Below are positions 53,299-64,000 of a stretch of 64,000 bases of DNA, piece by piece. This DNA comes from Euryodendron excelsum (lineage: Eukaryota > Streptophyta > Magnoliopsida > Ericales > Pentaphylacaceae): contig CM065381.1 of NCBI GenBank assembly GCA_033060915.1, positions 30,215,836-30,279,835 on the forward strand, read 5' to 3'. The notes beneath the pieces are model-generated. The model ran no database searches, had not been told where the DNA came from, and saw only the letters and a program-made list of their open reading frames with translations. Positions within the stretch are counted from its first letter, which is position 1; the number at the start of each line of letters is the position of its first letter. A program made the position numbers and the translations under genes.

Positions 53299-55065
53299 GT
53301 TTCCAAATTTGAACCGAAGAAAAACACCACACCTATACTTACTATACACCAATTTGATCGGGCTATACATAAGCAGCGTATGGTGATCCTGTTAGTGAGT
53401 CGTGAAGCTACGAAGGATGATGGTCGGATTCCACAAGAACTTGCTAACCTTTTGGAGGAGTTTTGAGATATAATGCCTGATGAATTGCCAAAGCAGCTCC
53501 CACTTATGAGAGATGTGCAGCATGCCATTGATTTAATTCTGGGGTCAACTTTGACCAATTGGCCACACTACCGCATGAGTCCCTCTGAGCATAAGGAGCT
53601 CCATTGGCAGGTTCAAGATTTACTAGACCAGGGTATCATTCATGAAAGCCTCAACCCCTGTGTTGTTCCGGCCTTGCTCACACCTAAGAAAGGCGAAAGT
53701 TGGCGAATGTGTGTAGATAGCCAAGCAATCAACAAGATAACGATAAAGTATCGCTTTCCTATTCCCCGCCTTGATGACATGCTGGATTTATTAAGTGGAT
53801 CATCTATTTTTACGAAGATAGATCTTCGGAGTGGTTACCACTAGATTCGCATATGTCCTAGTGATAAGTGGAAGACGGCATTCAAAACCAAGGACGGATT
53901 ACTCGAGTGGCTGGTAATGCCCTTTGGCTTGACGAACACGCCTAGCACCTTTATGCATGTTATGACGCCAGCATTAAAACCATTCTTAGGTAAATTCGTG
54001 GTTGTCTATTTCAATGATATTTTAATCTTTAGTCGGTGCTTGCAGGACCATCTCGATCATCTGAAGCAAGTATTAACCACTTTACGGGCCCAACAACTTT
54101 TTATCAACGGAAGCAAGTGTTCATTCATGAAAGCAAAGGCCAATTTTTTGGGGTTCATTATCTCAAATCAAGGTGTTGAGGCTGACCCCGCCAAAGTGCA
54201 GGCTGTTCTCAAGTGGCCTACTCCTCGGACTTTTTTTGACGTCCGATACTTCCATGGGCTGGCAACATTTTACCGGCACTTTATTCGTGGATTCAGCACT
54301 ATCATGACTCCCATCACAGAATGCTTGAAGGCTAAGAGCTTTACCTGGACAACCACGGCTAACAAAGCTTTCACTGAAATCAAGGAGAAGATGGGGCAAG
54401 CTCCAATATTAAAGCTACCAGATTTTTCTAAGGTCTTCAAAGTAGTATGTGATGCTTCGCATGTAGGGATTGGAGGTGTATTGAGCCAAGAGGGCCATCC
54501 TATCGCTTTCTATAGTGAGAAGCTAAATGAAGCTCACCGAAAGTATTCAGTATATGATATGGAATTCTATGCACCAGTGCAGACACTCGAGCATTGTCGC
54601 CCCTATTTAATTCATAGAGAATTCATCCTCTACACCGACCATGATTCGTTGAAGCACCTTCAGTCGCAAAGCAAACTCAATGCCAAACACACTCGATGGA
54701 TGGACTTCTTACAACAGTTTGACTTTGTAATTCGCCGCAAAACTGGCACCGAAAATAAAGTGGTTAACGCCTTAAGCAGGCAACCCCATTTATTGCAGAT
54801 ATTCTCGGCTTCTCTAACAGGGCTCGATGGCATTAAGTCACAATACACAGATGACCTAGATTTCGGTGATAAGTGGACCGACCTGTCCACCAACCAATGC
54901 ACAACCAGTGGTGATTATTCACTGCGAGACAATTATTTATTCTATGGAACGAGGTTGTGTGTTCCTTGCGGTTCCTTACGCGAGCTTATTATCAAAGAAC
55001 TCCATGGGGGTGGGCTGGCAAGGCACTTCGGTTATGAAAAAATGCATGCCCTTGTTGCTGATTGA
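53299..55065 (+). pseudogene. chromovirus-like reverse transcriptase and RNaseH
   Basis: Same frame as gag. RT shows [40 protein letters not shown] and [11 protein letters not shown] followed by TAG where Q is usual (53842). The catalytic box reads YFNDILIFSR, so the first Asp of Y-x-D-D has become Asn. RNaseH (FKVVCDASHVGIGGVLSQEG, HPIAFYSEKLNEAHRKY, YTDHDSLKHL) and the integrase zinc finger start (GGLARHFGYEKMHALVAD) follow, up to TGA at 55063 in place of an expected Arg. Confidence 0.88.
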
Positions 55066-55606
55066 TTTTATTGGCCACGGCTGCTTTGAGATGTTCACAA
55101 GGTGGTGGATCGCTGTCGGGTCTGTCACGGAAACAAGGGCACAAGACAAAATACGCAACTCTATACTCCGCTACCCATTTCTACTAAACTGTGGCAAGAT
55201 ATCAGCATGGATTTCGTGTTGGGGTTACCCAAGACTCTACGGCAGCATGACTCCATCATGGTTGTTGTAGATCACTTCTCTAAAATGGCGCATTTTATTC
55301 CATGTTACAAGACCTATGACGCTTCAAAAATTACCGTTTTATTTGTGCGAGAAGTGGTTAGATTGCACAAGGTACCAGCCACCATAGTTTCTGACAGAGA
55401 TGTCAAGTTTATGAGCTACTTCTGGAAGACTCTATAGGCTAAAATGGGGACGAAGTTATTATTTTCTAGTGGTTTCCATCCTCAGACAGACGGCCAAACC
55501 GAAGTGACGAATCGAAGTTTGGGAAACCTATTGCGTTGCCTCGTTCTGGATCATGTGGAGAGTTGGGATCTAGTACTACCGCAAGTTGAGTTTGCGGCTC
55601 ACCACT
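55066..55606 (+). pseudogene. chromovirus-like integrase, truncated
   Basis: Continues the frame with [20 protein letters not shown], then [40 protein letters not shown] and [17 protein letters not shown] before TAG at 55435, then [20 protein letters not shown]. The core D and D-35-E residues are visible. It stops at EFAAHH where the SINE begins, so the C-terminal part and 3' LTR are lost. Confidence 0.88.
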
Positions 55607-55845
55607 AAGTGGTTGTTTCAGTGGGTCAGAACTCGAGTTCCTTACTCAATATTTGGGTTCGAGTCAATATAGCCACTTGGTAGGACTAAACATACTTTTC
55701 AGTACTCAGAGCACACGGTGAGATTTAAATTTCGACCCCAACGTAGATGGCTCTGTAATACTGAAGAATAATACTTTCTGGCGTATATGTGGAGTAGCCT
55801 ATCTACAAATCTATTTTTACTGTACCCAAAAAAAAGAATATCTTA
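55607..55845 (+). mobile_element. tRNA-derived SINE, second copy
   Basis: Same family as 44717-44993: TTTCAGTGGGTCAGAACTCG, then a B box GGGTTCGAGTC (55670-55680), GGTAGGACTAAACATACT, and the 3' end GTGGAGTAGCCTATCTAC, TGTACCCAAAAAAAAG. It sits exactly at the point where the gypsy integrase is cut off. A target duplication is not evident, so the sequence downstream may have come from a later rearrangement. Confidence 0.7.
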
Positions 55846-57375
55846 GGCTCTTGAATATGAGCAATTCTCCCCTTAAATTGCATTGGCAAAACACCCTAAT
55901 TGTTCAAAAGAGGTTAACAAAAGTTGCAACTAGTGGATATTTACAGCTCACTTTTGTTATGGAAAATGGTAGTTTTAATCATCAGTAAATGCATTGATGC
56001 ATAGTTCAACCCGTATTATAAAAAAATTATTTTAACAATAAGTTCATTATGTATATTACATGCGATAAAATTATAACACATGAAACAAGTTCGAATAGTT
56101 GCTGGATGGTTTTAAAATCGCACTAAATGCCAAGGTTTAAGTCTTATCAATTATAATTTTTTCTATTTATATATGTGAGAGTAAGAATTTAATTTTGGTC
56201 AAACCTCCGTAGTTTACTTCTTTGCTTTGTAACCAGAATATAAAAAATAAAAATAAATAAAAAAATAATCAAGTGATCCAAATACTTGAGTGAACCAGCC
56301 GGGGAAGTCCACTTCTGGTATTAATGTTTTTACTTAAAATTCGTACAAAATTCACAGGCTAATGTGGCAATTGAATTGTCTCTACTATACAATTTGATTA
56401 CTCGACATTTCTAGCCTTAACATATTATTCTATACCATGATGATGGCTCAGAACATGACCTTGCGAACTTGAGGGCAAATCCTCTCCACCTGGAAGAGCA
56501 TGATGCAACATCCATGGAAATATAATTCATATACCAATATATATTGAACATTTCAAGGGAAAAAGGACTAGCAGCAATCACGAACTCTAAACTCAGAATC
56601 GTGAACTTGGTAATCTGATTAAAGTTATGGTAGAGATCAAAATCTATAGCATTGTCATGAAAGAATTTGATTAAATTTATTTTCTAAAAGATTTTTTTAT
56701 GCAATTACTTCTTCTATATAAGGGAGAAATTTGTTTTTGTTGATTCTGTCATAATTGTAGGACCTTAAATTTGTAGTTTCCGTATATAGTTTGATTTTTT
56801 CCTTATTTGGGAAAATTTTCAATTTTGTTTTATTAGTATTTTAATCGGTCTTTGGACTTGACCTTTATATTGTTGTACTGGCTATGCCAGAAGGCACTTT
56901 TTTTTTTTTTTTACGTTGATGATATTGATCAGAATTCTCTCTTGTTTCCTATTGCTTTTGGTATTCTAGGACATGAAATCAACAAACTGATGCCTTAAAT
57001 CTATATTTCTTATCAACGCTCAATTGGGATTACAAATTTTTTTTTTTGGTGCTAACCAAATGTTCGGGCCAGCTTACATGTACCTCAACTAATCTCGAAA
57101 CCTGTACAGTCTCCTACCTCACACAACTAGATAATTATCAGACTAAAGATTCTAATATAGTCTTGAAGAATTGATAACACCTAAAAAATTTTAACCTGAA
57201 ACTTTAAAGGAAGCAAAACCTCATGCCTTAACCGCCATGTTATACGTATTAAATGCACATCAAGAACCCATTCCATTTTAGTTTGTTGTTTATCTGGTTA
57301 TAGTTTGTAAGTAGCTAATTATTTGGTTACAAGGCAGCAAGTCCAACCCCTCTTTCCTCGTTTATAAATATTAGT
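55846..57375. other. AT-rich intergenic DNA
   Basis: No gene, RNA or recognisable element seen. Short homopolymers only. Confidence 0.5.
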
Positions 57376-57765
57376 TAGGGATGGTCATCGGCCAGCGAGC
57401 CCAACAGACCCGCCTAAGCCTTTTCATAAGTTATAGAGTTTGAAAATTTATTTTAGGCCCAATTAGTTTGATAAATGAGTTTGAAAATTGTCTTTAAAAC
57501 TCGGCTTGGCTCGAAATATATGTAAAATAATATATTTTAATATTTTAATATTATATATATATATATGTAATTAAATTTTATTCTAGTCAATCTTATTTTT
57601 AGAGATGAAAAATTATATATTAAACAAATTTTATGTTAAATGGACGGTTTGGACGGATTTGAAAATGTAATTTTTTTAATTGGGCGGACTTAAAATTTGA
57701 TTTTGGGCCCGATAGAAAAAAAATTGTGTGTAGGCCGGGCTCGGCTCATTCAATGTCCGCCCCTA
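57376..57765. mobile_element. hAT-like MITE with 8-bp duplication
   Basis: Starts TAGGGATGGTCATCGGCC and ends AATGTCCGCCCCTA, inverted ends. The flanks ATATTAGT (57368-57375) and GTATTAGC (57766-57773) agree at 6 of 8 bases, as for hAT elements. GC-rich ends around an AT-rich core, like 6651-7217. Confidence 0.6.
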
Positions 57766-59909
57766 GTATTAGCTATGTCTATAGGGGTGATTTTGATGCA
57801 ATCGCCCGATTTTCGATCTTGCTTGATTGACTAGATGTCACCATTCACATCCCACCACGTGCCCTTCTTTCACATAATTATTGAGAATAATTACACTTTA
57901 CTCGTTGTAGTTTGAGTAAAAATAAAATGACCTCATGTAATTTAAAAGTGAATATATTTGACTTATTTATAAAATGAATGAAACTGTGATAGATTTGGTA
58001 AAATTACAAAAATGTCTCTACTAAGAACAACTTTTTATTTTGACATAAAATAATAAAATTATCTTTTTGATGTTCTATTTTAGAGATAAAATTAAGAAAA
58101 TACTTATGTGATAGAATTGCCGTTAATTCTAATAGTTTTATTCATTTTACAGTTGGGTCTAAATCACAAAAAAGTTATACGTTTGCTTTTAAATTATATA
58201 AGAACATATAATTTTTGTTCAAAACATAAAAGGATAAATTGTAATTATTTTCAATTATTATTCACAAGTAATTGAAATGAGGAGGAGGTTAGCGAGCCGG
58301 ACAAAACCATAATTTTTCTTTATTTTATAAATTACATGAACCGGCTGGACACAGAACCGACAGAGTATTGCTCGCGGTTCGAATGGGCAACGATTTAACT
58401 GCAGTTCCCAACAGGGTTTAAAGATTTTGGATATTGTAACGATTTAGAAGGTTAAGTAGACCATTTAACGAACCGGTGTTCAACTAATTGAAATGACCGG
58501 TGTAGTTTTCAAATCATTGCCGCTAGTGCTCAACTAAATTCGGACTTCTCATTTCAGTTACTTTACTTTTCCTAAGGAAGAAGAAAAAGAGTTAAAAAAA
58601 TAAAAAACGATTGATTACACCAACACCCCTCAACCTCAGCTATAATATTTTTACTTTAGCCCTCACCTACAAAGTGTAACATTTACACCCCTTATATATA
58701 AAAAATCTTACCCAAGCTAACATCGTAAACAGAAAGAAGGAGAAGGCATTTTTATGCTTTATTTTTTGGCCAACTACTCTCCTTCCCTCTCTTTTTTCCC
58801 TTAATCTTCCTCGCTTGTCTTCGTTTCTCCAACCCCACTACCACCCCTTTTTTTCTTCATTTTTTTCCTCTCATCCTCTTAAAGTCATGAACCGCTCAAT
58901 CTTGTCAGACGTCACTGCATCAACCATGCCTAGCCTTGCCACTGCCTCATTCTCCTCTTCCGTCTTCCTTCTCTTTCCCCTCTCCTCCTTTTTCTTCTTC
59001 TCTACAGCTGCTACTACCCCCAACCTTGACACTAACCACTGCCCCAACGCTACCAAGCCTAGCCACTGCCAACACCCTCTTCTCTTATTCTCTTTTTCTT
59101 GTACCTTCTTCCTTTCTCCTTTTTCTTCTTTTCTCTAGCCCTTGCAACTGCCTAACCCCACCACATTTCATAGCCCAATCTCACCCTTATATATATATAT
59201 ATATATATTTATCAATAAATGAAAGGCAAGATGATCCACAACAAAATTAGGGTTGAAAAGATATATGGGAGCTTATTATAATCAAAAGTGAAGTGGCGAG
59301 ATAAGACATTAATGGTGGAGCGGTATGGTGATGGACATATAATGTGTGTATGTGCACACATCATATTACAAACATATACATATATATACAAGGTGTGTAT
59401 TTGTGTGTGGGTGTCATGAATTAGAGTTTCTATAGTTGAGTTTAATATGAAGGGAGATTATATATCTATATATATATATATATTGTATGTACATTTAGAG
59501 CTTTGATTCACTTTTTAGAGTAATTATACTTAAAAAAATTTATTTATCTAACTATAAAGATAATGTTGTCTGAACTTCATCATTGATTGGGTCATGTGCA
59601 AGTCACATGACTAAAATCATCCATTTTTCTTAACACATGTTTAATGGAAGGATAAAATTGGTACAAAAGAAGAAAAAAAGGGTATAGATGTAGCATTTTG
59701 TAGACGAGAGGATAAACTGAAAACTAGTAAAAAATAAGGGGGTCTTTGTGAAATTAATCCAAAGAAAAAGAAATTTAACGATTAGCCTATACTCAGAGGG
59801 CTCGGGACCTCGGGTGGAGAATAGCCCGAACCAGACGCATTCTGGGACCAACAATACGCGATTAGGTAATAATCCCTCTCTTCCTCTGTCTCTACAATCT
59901 AAAACGCTG
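57766..59909. other. intergenic DNA upstream of the LTO1-like gene
   Basis: AT-rich with a pyrimidine-rich block (58740-59150, CT and TTTTCTTC words) whose serine/phenylalanine-rich open frames do not look like a protein. (AT)n microsatellites at 59190-59209 and 59464-59482. The promoter of the LTO1-like gene must lie in the last few hundred bases, but no clear TATA box is seen. Confidence 0.45.
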
Positions 59910-60347
59910 ATGGATGCTCACCAACTCAATTCTCTCGAGGACATCTTCGACTCGTCACTGAACCTAGAAGAAACCCATTTCAACGAAGGCTTCAACGAGG
60001 GCTACAACGACGGCTTAGCCTCAGGTAAAGAGGAGGGACGCCAAGTGGGTCTCAAGCATGGCTTCGAGATCGGCGAAGAATTAGGGTTCTACAGGGGCTG
60101 TATCGATGTTTGGAACTCCGCAATTCGAGTCGACCCGACTTGCTTTTCGCCCAGGATCCAGAAAAGCATCACGACAATGGTCAACTTGGTCCGAAAATAC
60201 CCGACCTTGGAGCCAGAAAACGAGTCCGTGAATGAGATTATGGACTCTTTGAGGTTGAAGTTTAGGTCTATTTGTGCCACTTTAAATGTGAAATTGGAAT
60301 ACAGTGGATACCCGAAGGCTTTGGATTCTCAAAATATCGAGTTTTGA
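59910..60347 (+). CDS. LTO1: LTO1/ORAOV1-like Yae1-domain protein
   Basis: A single-exon gene of 145 residues. LTO1 works with YAE1 as an adaptor that brings the cytosolic iron-sulfur assembly targeting complex to the ABCE1/Rli1 protein, which acts in ribosome biogenesis and recycling. Evidence: N-terminal DIFDSSLNLEETHFNEGFNE and the deca-GX3 pattern that defines the family (EGFNEGYNDGLASGKEEGRQ, then VGLKHGFEIGEELGFYRG). The C-terminal helix region ends at YSGYPKALDSQNIEF. ATG at 59910 was chosen because the conserved part begins soon after it; the open frame extends upstream but is not conserved. Length is usual for plant members. The formiminotransferase gene starts ~770 bp downstream on the same strand. 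Confidence 0.88.
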   Translation: MDAHQLNSLEDIFDSSLNLEETHFNEGFNEGYNDGLASGKEEGRQVGLKHGFEIGEELGFYRGCIDVWNSAIRVDPTCFSPRIQKSITTMVNLVRKYPTLEPENESVNEIMDSLRLKFRSICATLNVKLEYSGYPKALDSQNIEF

Positions 60348-61114
60348 AGGAAGCTAAATTAGTTCATAGTACATGTATTGCTTAGAATTTTGGCGATTAC
60401 ATAGGATATTTAGTCATAATGCATAAATATTTATATTCATCTGTTTTGGCTTACTGGGTTGATCTGTATTTCTAAATCGTTATCTGGGTTGTGACTCTTC
60501 TGTCTAGCTCAATCTAAATATGTGTGTGGGTGCGTGTGCATATGAAGTCCTCTTTCATAAATGCATCACTGTTGATTAGCTGATTATGGTGTTACTTCTA
60601 ATTCTAAATTTTTTTCTACTAATTGAATTGTTTGGATGGTAAGCGTCTCCCCTAATAACCAGAAGGTTTATATACTCCGTTTGGCTTTCGAGAAAATGTT
60701 GAAAATTAGTAGAGGTCAAATTTTTTTAGCGTGGATGCTTCAGAAGTGAGGCCTAAATGTGTTGCAACTTTGCAAATAGAACGTGTGGATGCCACTCAAC
60801 TTTAGACTGGTTGATTTCCTATGGATTCTTTTAGTGCCCTTGCTGTGTCAATCAATACGTTAGCGTAGTTGTTGCATGATAAGAAACATTTTCCTATTTT
60901 AATGCTGGCATTATTTTTCTTTTTCTTTTTCTTTTTCTTTTTCTTTAAGCTGAAGTTGTTGCTTGACATTTTCACTTTTACCATCGGCCTGTTGGTGGGT
61001 AGGAGAGCTTGTGGTCCAAGAGAAATTGTGTCCACAAAGTTACTTATGGTGTTATTTTATCACATCTGTCTATCTTTTTCTTGCAGTTTATGAAGGACAG
61101 TGTAAAGAAGGAGA
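60348..61114. other. spacer and probable 5' UTR of the formiminotransferase gene
   Basis: Non-coding. A (CTTTTT)n run lies at 60913-60945. TTTTTCTTGCAG at 61075-61086 looks like a splice acceptor for a 5' UTR intron. An ATG at 61090 in another frame opens a 17-codon uORF that overlaps the main start and stops at 61141. Confidence 0.5.
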
Positions 61115-62508
61115 ATGTTAAAGTTGATGCTTGCTTGCTGTAAGGTATACATATCTGAAAGCCGAAACAAGGCTGCTCTTGATTTAATTGAACGAGCTGC
61201 CAGGCTATTCCCACAAGCTGCCATTATCAACAAGTTTGAAGATGAGACCTACAATAGAGTTGGTTACACCCTTGTCTCCAAATTGGCACCAAAGCCATCT
61301 TCAGGCTTGTGTCCTTTAAAGAGCACGGTATTTGCTATGGTTCGAGCTGCTTTTGAAGCTATTGACCTTAAGTTTCACTGTGGAAGTCATCCTCGGCTTG
61401 GGGTTATCGACCATATTTGTTTTCACCCCTTAGGTTGTACTTCTCTGGACCAGACAGCAGGGATTGCAAAATCTTTGGCAACTGAAATTGGCTCGACTCT
61501 GCAAGGTTTGCCCTTGCCATAATAGTATGAGATTGTGGTTATTTCTGGAAATAATAGAACATAAGATTCAGTTGTCCAATTACTTTTAGCATGTTATTGA
61601 CCATGATTTGGAAATCTAGGCATTGGTATCCATGGGGATGCTTCTTTCAGCGACCAAAGTTGGCCAGGAGAAGCAAGAACTCAAAAGTTCTTGTTGGTGC
61701 ACCTAATTAACTTCTCCCTTATTGTCTTTTAAATGAATGAACCGACTCCTATTTAGCCGGTATTTGCATGATATCTCTATGTATTATATGAGGAATTTTG
61801 TGTGGCATTGATTGATTCAGATTTCATGGACATTCAAATAACCCTTTATTAAATAAACTTTGTGTCAATACTTATTTGTATGACAGTCGAACTGAGTATC
61901 AGAAAATATTGTACTACATGTATATTTATCTATTTTCTTTCAAATGCCTTTTTGCATTGCTAATGATATTGAACGCACCTGCAGTGCCGATTTTCTTATA
62001 TGGAGCTGCCCATGAAGAGGGAAGAACACTTGATTCAATCAGACGAGAGCTGGGGTATTTCAAGCCTAATTTTACTGGAAACCAGTGGGCAGGAGGGCCA
62101 AAATCAGAGTCCTTGCCACTGCAGCCAGACGAGGGTCCAGCTTATGCAGTTCAAGCAAAGGGCATTGTTGTAATTGGAGCAACCCCGTGGGTCGACAACT
62201 ACAATGTTCCAGTGTACTCTACTGACATTGCTGCAGTCCGTAGAATTGCAAAGAGGGTAAGTGGGAGAGGTAAAGGGCTTCCATCTGTGCAAACCATGGC
62301 ACTTGCTCATGGTGAAGATGTCATTGAGGTAGCCTGTAACTTGTTGGAACCAAGTAGGGTTGGGGGTGACTTGGTTCAGCTTGAAGTCGAGACGGTTGCA
62401 AGGGAAGAGGGTATGACTGTGGGGAAGGGATATTATACTGATCTTTCTCAGGGAAAAATTATTGAAAGTTGCTCAAAGTTGGATTTTCACAGAGAACAGA
62501 AAGATTAA
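61115..62508 (+). CDS. formiminotransferase-domain protein, two exons
   Basis: Exons 61115-61505 and 61985-62508 (GT-AG, one codon split; Q-V at the joint) give 304 residues. It resembles the plant homologues of the N-terminal half of glutamate formimidoyltransferase-cyclodeaminase, a folate-dependent one-carbon enzyme. The plant role is not settled, as histidine breakdown by this route is not established in plants. Motifs: MLACCKVYISESRN, IERAARLFPQAAIINKFEDE, HCGSHPRLGVIDHICFHPLG (substrate loop with the conserved HPRLG), then after the intron VPIFLYGAAHEEGRTLDSIR, NQWAGGPKSESLP, DIAAVRRIAKRVSGRGKGLP and VQTMALAHGEDVIEVACNLL. There is no cyclodeaminase half, as usual in plants. The start matches the family consensus. 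The frame is intact. Confidence 0.9.
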
Positions 62509-63205
62509 TGAAGCTGCTGTTCCATGATTAAACTTTTCAAAGGTACTTATACTTGCAGGGGGAATTTGGGATCTTGTAATTGTAATTGTTTTCCATATGC
62601 ATTTAATTTGGGTGTGTCTATCCAGTTATCATGATCTTAACAAGTTGCAATGCAGGCACCATTTGAAAGGTGTGAGGACTATGTTACAAATTTATTTATA
62701 TTGATTTTATATAATGGGTGATGTAAATGTTAGCAGAACACAAAATTCAGAGAAGGAGAGCTCTCACAAAGGAAGAATTTCCCTGACTCTTCCCCAATCT
62801 TGTTAACATACGTTCCTACTGCTGACGTTCCCTTCCCTTGCCTCTGCTCCTTCTGCCACAAGCTCTGAGGAGAGACCTCCACTCTTCATCTGTAAACAAT
62901 CTGAGCATACATCACATTGCTGCCACTGCTCAGCCGAACTCCCCTTGGGGCCTAGCGGGGTTTCTGCTTGATAACAGGCCAATGTAACCCCTGTGAAGAT
63001 CCTATCTGAACTAATCCCCAAATGAAGAGATGGCCCCAAAATGGTTCCCAAGGCCTCGGGCAAAGGGCCCTCCGGCCTGCCCCACCCCCAATTTGTGTGA
63101 TTCTTGCCAGGAGAGGGGAGCCCTCCTTCCCTTAGAATGGTGTGTGGCACTGGAAAGCTCCGGTCAAAGTGGCCTGGCAACTTATAATCTGAGGTGGTGG
63201 CAAAA
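62509..63205. other. 3' flank of the formiminotransferase gene
   Basis: 3' UTR, then a GC-richer block (62800-63200) that may be the more decayed upstream part of the LINE at 63206-63523. No gene is recognised. Confidence 0.4.
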
Positions 63206-63523
63206 ATTCATCATGAACTGGTGATTCATGAGTAAGAGAGCGGGGGAGAGCGTTGATCATCTCCTACTCTACTGCCTCTTTTCTAGGGAAATATGGGGTA
63301 CGATTTATTCAGTGTTCAGGGTCGGGGTGATGCCTAGTTCAGATAAGGACCTGTTTTTGGCTCTTGGAGTAGGTGCTGCCCTATAGTTGAAATACATAGG
63401 TCTTTTTGTGGAATGCAAGGCTCTTTTCTGTTTATCCTAATGCATACTCTCTGCACAAGGCTACGCCCGATTTCATGCCTTCTAATATATATGCTTTTTA
63501 CTAATCCGAAAAAAAAAAAAAAG
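63206..63523 (+). pseudogene. LINE 3' end with zf-RVT remnant and poly(A)
   Basis: The plus strand reads KRAGESVDHLLLYCLFSREI, then WGTIYSVFRVGVMP, the zinc-binding domain at the end of plant LINE reverse transcriptase (ESVDHLLLHC...REIW). After a short 3' UTR ending TGCTTTTTACTAATCC comes a poly(A) at ~63510-63523. It is 5'-truncated with stops. Confidence 0.7.
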
Positions 63524-63578
63524 AATTCACTTGAAATGCTTATGTAAACTCTTCATTTCTTCAAAGTTCATTCAACTA

Positions 63579-63605
63579 AAAAAGAAAAAGAAAAAGAAAA
63601 AGAAA
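63579..63605. repeat. (AAAAAG)n microsatellite
   Basis: Four to five AAAAAG units downstream of the LINE poly(A). Confidence 0.85.
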
Positions 63606-63808
63606 ATTCCATATTTTACATAAGAACTGTAATCTATTGATAAATAAATGTACAGGTTGGGTTGATTAGCTATCCGCTTTGAAGAAACCTATTTGCCCCC
63701 AAAATTTTCACACAACCTTTCAAACAGATTCTTGCAACCTCTCAGCCACAGGTGCTGAGCCAAGCACTCATTTTCCCCAACTTTTCAAACCAATTTGCAG
63801 ACTCACCT

Positions 63809-64000
63809 TTAAGCTGAACATTGCTTGCTTCTGAACTCTTCAGACAAGAGCTTGTCAACAAGTTCTTGCAACCTCTTTGCACCAGGACCAGGTCTAAACA
63901 CTGAATCATAGCCTCGCAAGGAGCAAGCGTCAGCCCCACCGTCTGAGCTTCCTATACACCATGCCCCAGGTGCAAAACGATTTGTGCGGCCTAGAAGCTC
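63809..64000 (-). CDS. C-terminus of an unidentified gene (runs off the window)
   Basis: The minus strand is open from the right edge for 63 residues to TAA at 63809. It reads ELLGRTNRFAPGAWCIGSSD, then GGADACSLRGYDSVFRPGPG and AKRLQELVDKLLSEEF, ending KQCSA. Composition and codon use look like real protein, but I do not recognise the family. A perfect splice donor (AAAG|GTGAGT) lies just after the stop codon at ~63807, so another splice form or exon may exist. The start and most of the gene lie beyond position 64000. Confidence 0.5.
   Translation of the reverse strand, partial: ELLGRTNRFAPGAWCIGSSDGGADACSLRGYDSVFRPGPGAKRLQELVDKLLSEEFRSKQCSA

Larger units (their letters stand above)
51234..55606 (+). 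mobile_element. 3'-truncated Ty3/gypsy chromovirus-like retrotransposon
   Basis: 5' LTR ~51234-51646 (TGATGCAAATTCGAG to GGCTTCGCACCA; TATA near 51501) is followed by the tRNA-iMet primer site TGGTATCAGAGCC at 51651-51663. gag, protease, RT, RNaseH and integrase follow in a single frame broken by isolated stops. The sequence ends abruptly inside the integrase at 55606, where a SINE begins, and no 3' LTR is present. The order PR-RT-RH-IN and motif details place it in Ty3/gypsy. The exact clade is not certain, and no chromodomain is left to confirm chromovirus. Confidence 0.85.

Noticed and set aside
58815..59250. Two overlapping frames rich in Ser, Phe and Leu
   Set aside because: Explained by a pyrimidine-rich block; composition is unlike a protein and no homology is recognised.

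Overview
This is nuclear DNA of a flowering plant, most likely a woody eudicot or related lineage. The signs are GT-AG introns, plant-specific gene families, a tRNA-iMet primer site typical of plant LTR retrotransposons, and very AT-rich spacers. I cannot name the species. Host genes are sparse and small, and more than half of the window is transposable elements in several layers.

Host genes, left to right: the catalytic last exon of a GAUT10-like galacturonosyltransferase (+, 4024-5475); a single-exon Qa-SNARE syntaxin of the SYP123/124/125 type (+, 8356-9266) with a 1-base frameshift at codon 7; a four-exon gene for a ~101-residue mitochondrial membrane protein spread over 8.75 kb (+, 35383-44134); a two-exon gene for a 632-residue membrane-anchored coiled-coil/acidic protein (-, 46493-49158); an LTO1/ORAOV1-like Yae1-domain protein (+, 59910-60347); a two-exon formiminotransferase-domain protein (+, 61115-62508); and at the right edge the C-terminus of an unidentified gene (-, 63809-64000). 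These look like unrelated neighbours, not a functional cluster.

The centre, 9518-33904, is one 24.4 kb nested structure. The outer element is a minus-strand Ty3/gypsy retrotransposon of the Tat lineage: ~0.88 kb LTRs, 5-bp target duplication, and a decayed gag-PR-RT-RNaseH plus a second archaeal-type RNaseH and integrase. Between the end of pol and its 3' LTR it carries, in the opposite (+) orientation, a passenger gene for a plant mobile domain (PMD) protein. That gene has its own TATA box, introns and a coding minisatellite. Two ~5 kb non-coding sequences of one family, both interpreted as solo LTRs, later inserted into it: one in the left LTR (9753-14667) and one in the integrase frame (22337-27468).

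Other mobile DNA: a gag-only Copia derivative with a perfect 5-bp duplication inside intron 1 of the mitochondrial gene (35967-38235); a 3'-truncated Ty3/gypsy chromovirus-like element (51234-55606); two tRNA-type SINEs, one with a 15-bp duplication; LINE remnants; Mutator-like and hAT-like MITEs; and a tRNA-Asp-like relic split by a MITE. Simple repeats (GA/CT, AT, ATT, CTTTTT) and several unusually long G homopolymers also occur.
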